From Chamaecyparis obtusa (taxonomy: Eukaryota; Streptophyta; Pinopsida; Cupressales; Cupressaceae), in the NCBI GenBank assembly GCA_027943335.1, contig BSBK01002934.1:41001-105000 (forward strand): 64,000 nucleotides of DNA, given 5' to 3'. Positions within the stretch are counted from its first letter, which is position 1. Every line of letters starts with the position of its first letter. A program made the translations under genes and the position numbers. Of the stretch, positions 61,624 to 64,000 are shown piece after piece. A model generated the notes under the pieces. That model was not told where the DNA came from. It was given only the letters and a program-made list of their open reading frames with translations, and ran no database searches.

Positions 61624-62946
61624 CTATACCCAGGGAATCCGATATGGATGTGGGTGTTTCTGTCTCTTGAGCTTCAACTTTGTCACCATCTCTTCTGACA
61701 CCAAATTGTCAGTGCTTCCACTATCAATAATCACATCACAACATTTACCTTCACACTTGCACCTGGTGCGAAATAGGCTCCTCCTTTGCTCAGGTTCATT
61801 CTCACCACTCAACAGGACTCTTCTATTAATCAACGTTTCTCCTCTTTCAGCATCTTCAGAGTTTGATGATCTGGCATCTTCATCTACATGTGCAATTCTG
61901 GCCTGGCCTTCATTTCTCCTGTCTGTTCTGCCTTGTCGCTGAGGACATTCAAATGCCCTATGACCTTCTTCTCCACAGTGAAAACATGTTCCACAGAAGC
62001 CTCCTCTTCCAGATCCTTGTCCTCTTCCTCTTCCTCTCTGATCTCTATTATTCTGATCCTGGAAGCGATTGGAATTATTTCCACACTGATTCTGACTGCT
62101 ACCGGCCTCATCCTTCTTTTTCGGATCTTCATTTCGGCCACCATATGACCATCCACCAGATCGTCCACCGCGACCTCTTCCGTTTTGTTTTCTCTCGAAC
62201 TTCTTGTTCAGCTTTTCCTCTACTTTTAGGGAAAATTGGTATGCCTCCTCAATACTGTTCATTCGAACCAGATTCAGCTCCTCTTGAATGCTTGGCCTTA
62301 ACCCATTAAGGTATCGGGCAACTTTCTCCTTATCAGCTTCTGCATGGCCTGTTCTGATGAGAAGTCGATAGAACTCCTCTGTATACTCCTGAACAGATCT
62401 TCTCGCTTGCTTCAAACTCTGCATTTTCTTCAGTAGGTCAAGCTCATAATCAACAAGAATGAACTGTCGCTTCAATTTATCCACCATCCGATCCCATCTC
62501 GTGATTTTCTCCTTTCCCCTTCTATTTCACTCCAACTGAATCTCTTGCCACCATATCTTCGCATGACCTTTCAGTCTTGCCTTCGCAAATTTGACCCTAT
62601 CAGGATCCTCAACATCTTCATACTCAAAATATTCTTCACACTCATTGATCCAGTCGATCAATTCCTCTGGGTTAAGATTTCCAGAAAATGTAGGAACCTC
62701 AATCTTAGGTCTTTTCCCAATCTTGGAAATCGCCCGAAAAAGTCTTTCTTCCTCTTGGTTCACAATTTCAACTTCTCCTTCTTGATATTCTTCTTCGGCT
62801 TCATCCTCGCTTTTGTCTCTGACATTAAGATTCATTCCTCTATGAATCTCTTCTTGCAATGCTCGCACTTGTCTCTGTAGCTCTCTGACCTCAGGTGTTA
62901 CAACACCAGCTCTTCCGCCACGTTCCCTTCGTGGAGGCATTTTCAT
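61624..62946 (-). pseudogene. gypsy copy 3 gag and protease N-terminus
   Basis: ATG 62946 (or 62940) starts gag: basic MPPRRERGGR, coiled-coil VRELQRQVRALQEEIH, acidic EDEAEEEYQEGE, and capsid-like RPKIEVPTFSGN, ELIDWINECEEYF, KARLKGHAKIWW. The frame stops at TGA 62527-62529. 61624-62487 resumes in the same frame: QARRSVQEYTEEFYRLLIRT, RG-rich nucleocapsid, intact zinc knuckle CFHCGEEGHRAFEC, protease IIDSGSTDNLVSEEMV, ending at a TAG that is CAG in duplicated copy 2. Gag forms the particle and the knuckle binds RNA. Confidence 0.9.
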
Positions 62947-63027
62947 GATGCGCGCTGAAACCCTAGCCGCGGTCCTGGTGCAAACTACCTCACAGTTGGC
63001 GATCTGTTTACACGCTCAAGAAAACCT

Positions 63028-63039
63028 GCTCTGATACCA
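63028..63039 (-). other. Primer binding site, initiator tRNA-Met, copy 3
   Basis: Minus-strand TGGTATCAGAGC, perfect, two bases inside LTR d. Confidence 0.92.
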
Positions 63040-63041
63040 CT

Positions 63042-63891
63042 TGATGAAGGGTGCTCCCCTTAATACCACAAACACATAACAGAAATAGAGAAACAACAAC
63101 AGTAATATGCAAGAACAGAAAATTGGCTTCTTATTATCTCCACAAATGTGGAATTACAAACTTTCAGAATTACAATATGCAAAGCCACATGGGCATTCCC
63201 TTACAATATTCTGTAGGACAAAGCCTCGAACTATTACCCAGAACTATTCTGAACTGCCTAAGACAATAATACAGCCTTCCTTATATAGGCAATTTTCCAC
63301 CGCCTGGGAAGGTTCCAGAATTTTAGCCAATAAGGCCGACCAAACTTAGAATTATTTTTATTTTACATTTCATTACATCATAGTCGGCTCAAAATGAATT
63401 TTGAAACCCGAACAGAAATTTTGAAGAAAAATCATTTTCCGCCATTTCAGGTGACCCAACTTCCGAAGACCATAAGTCATCACCAGTTGACCCGATTGAC
63501 TATTGTAACCCCATTTCAGAAAGGGCGCGAGGAGCTCTACAACGTTTGAATCAAGCAAGCTTCATTCAGCCCAAAATTTGACCTCATCCGGGGCCTCTAA
63601 AGCCTTCAAAACTGAGTTCGAAGTTTCTGTACCCTGCTGCCAATACCGAAAATCTTCAATATCTTCCAATATACACTTGATCTGGCAATGAAACTTTACT
63701 GGCAGACTTATATGACCAAAATGAACCACCAAGAAAGAAATCAGATCATTCTGAGCACATACAAAAATTACCAAAAATAGTAACTTTCCATAAATAGCAG
63801 CTCTGCACAAAATAGCCCTTATTGAATACAAAAATAGAAATATTTTTGGGTGATGCAAGATTGCTCTTACACCCAGGATGCTCCTGCATCA
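63042..63891 (-). repeat. gypsy LTR d, 5' LTR of copy 3
   Basis: 850 bp, TGATGAAGGG...CTGCATCA with TATA box at about 63281-63289 (minus strand). Right flank TCAGA would be the target duplication; its partner is lost with the truncated 3' end. Confidence 0.92.
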
Positions 63892-64000
63892 TCAGAACAC
63901 CCCACTCTGTTATTAAGGTAGGGGCATTCTCTAACTCTACTCTTGCTATCCTTATGAATTTGGTTATAAAATTCATTTAAATGGTTATATATTCCGCTTA
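63892..64000. other. Flank of gypsy copy 3
   Basis: About 109 bases of unrelated sequence open on the minus strand (MNFITKFIRIARVELENAPT). Too short to assign; it may be the gene or element into which copy 3 inserted. Confidence 0.3.

Larger units (their letters stand above)
60503..63891 (-). mobile_element. Ty3/gypsy chromovirus, copy 3, truncated in RT
   Basis: Same family as copies 1 and 2. From right: LTR d, primer site, gag, protease and RT, ending abruptly at about 60503 after RT motif LKMDPEKV. RNase H, integrase, chromodomain and 3' LTR are missing. This copy keeps the longest reading frames of the three, so it is the best in the window for defining the family. Confidence 0.92.

Overview
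The window is AT-rich plant nuclear DNA made almost entirely of nested and decaying mobile elements. The evidence is chromodomain Ty3/gypsy elements primed by initiator-tRNA-Met, a CACTA transposon, LINE and Ty1/copia remains, spliced GT-AG exons and glycosyltransferase relics. A large-genome seed plant, perhaps a gymnosperm, is likely; that taxonomic placement is inference, not a sequence match. No gene here is intact beyond doubt. The best candidate is a small spliced GRF zinc-finger gene at 33.8-34.2 kb.

Layout. 1-28,822: two chromoviral gypsy copies on the minus strand in the order LTR-internal-LTR-internal-LTR, sharing the middle LTR (4,633-5,485). Copy 2 is split at 8,461 by a CACTA (En/Spm-type) transposon of about 15.4 kb (8,462-23,905), with CACTA termini, a 3-bp AGT target duplication and subterminal GTCGCAATTGCGAC motifs. 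The CACTA element holds a 5' transposase remnant with three splice-compatible exons (13.66-14.94 kb), arrays of palindromic repeats in opposite orientation on the two sides of it, an apparently captured gene fragment (9.4-10.3 kb, one exon present twice) and a 2,048-bp solo LTR with its own 5-bp target duplication (17,724-19,771). The CACTA/gypsy junction was later tandemly duplicated (23.13-27.21 kb).

28.8-47.5 kb: a region with few recognisable elements. It holds a 3' gene fragment (28.8-29.4 kb), the GRF gene, a five-copy direct repeat (35.1-37.0 kb), and two long minus-strand reading frames of unknown family that keep their frame over long stretches but carry many stop codons (37.4-40.6 kb; 42.3-42.9 kb with a TATA box). 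A 1,236-bp tandem duplication copies the promoter and 5' half of the second gene. A dispersed, partly inverted repeat family (41-47 kb) surrounds them. This is the least explained part of the window.

47.5-56.5 kb: a (TA)n tract of about 169 bp, LINE ORF2 and ORF1 relics, a 5'-truncated retroposed segment with a 20-bp target duplication, and two separate UDP-glycosyltransferase relics (an N-terminus at 50.0-50.2 kb, and a C-terminus with an intron inside the PSPG box at 53.6-54.3 kb).

56.5-64 kb: a Ty1/copia 5' half (LTR, PBS, gag, zinc knuckle, protease, integrase) cut by an LTR-like sequence at 59,259, then a third gypsy copy (60.5-63.9 kb) truncated within reverse transcriptase. All reading was by eye, so boundaries without flanking duplications are approximate.
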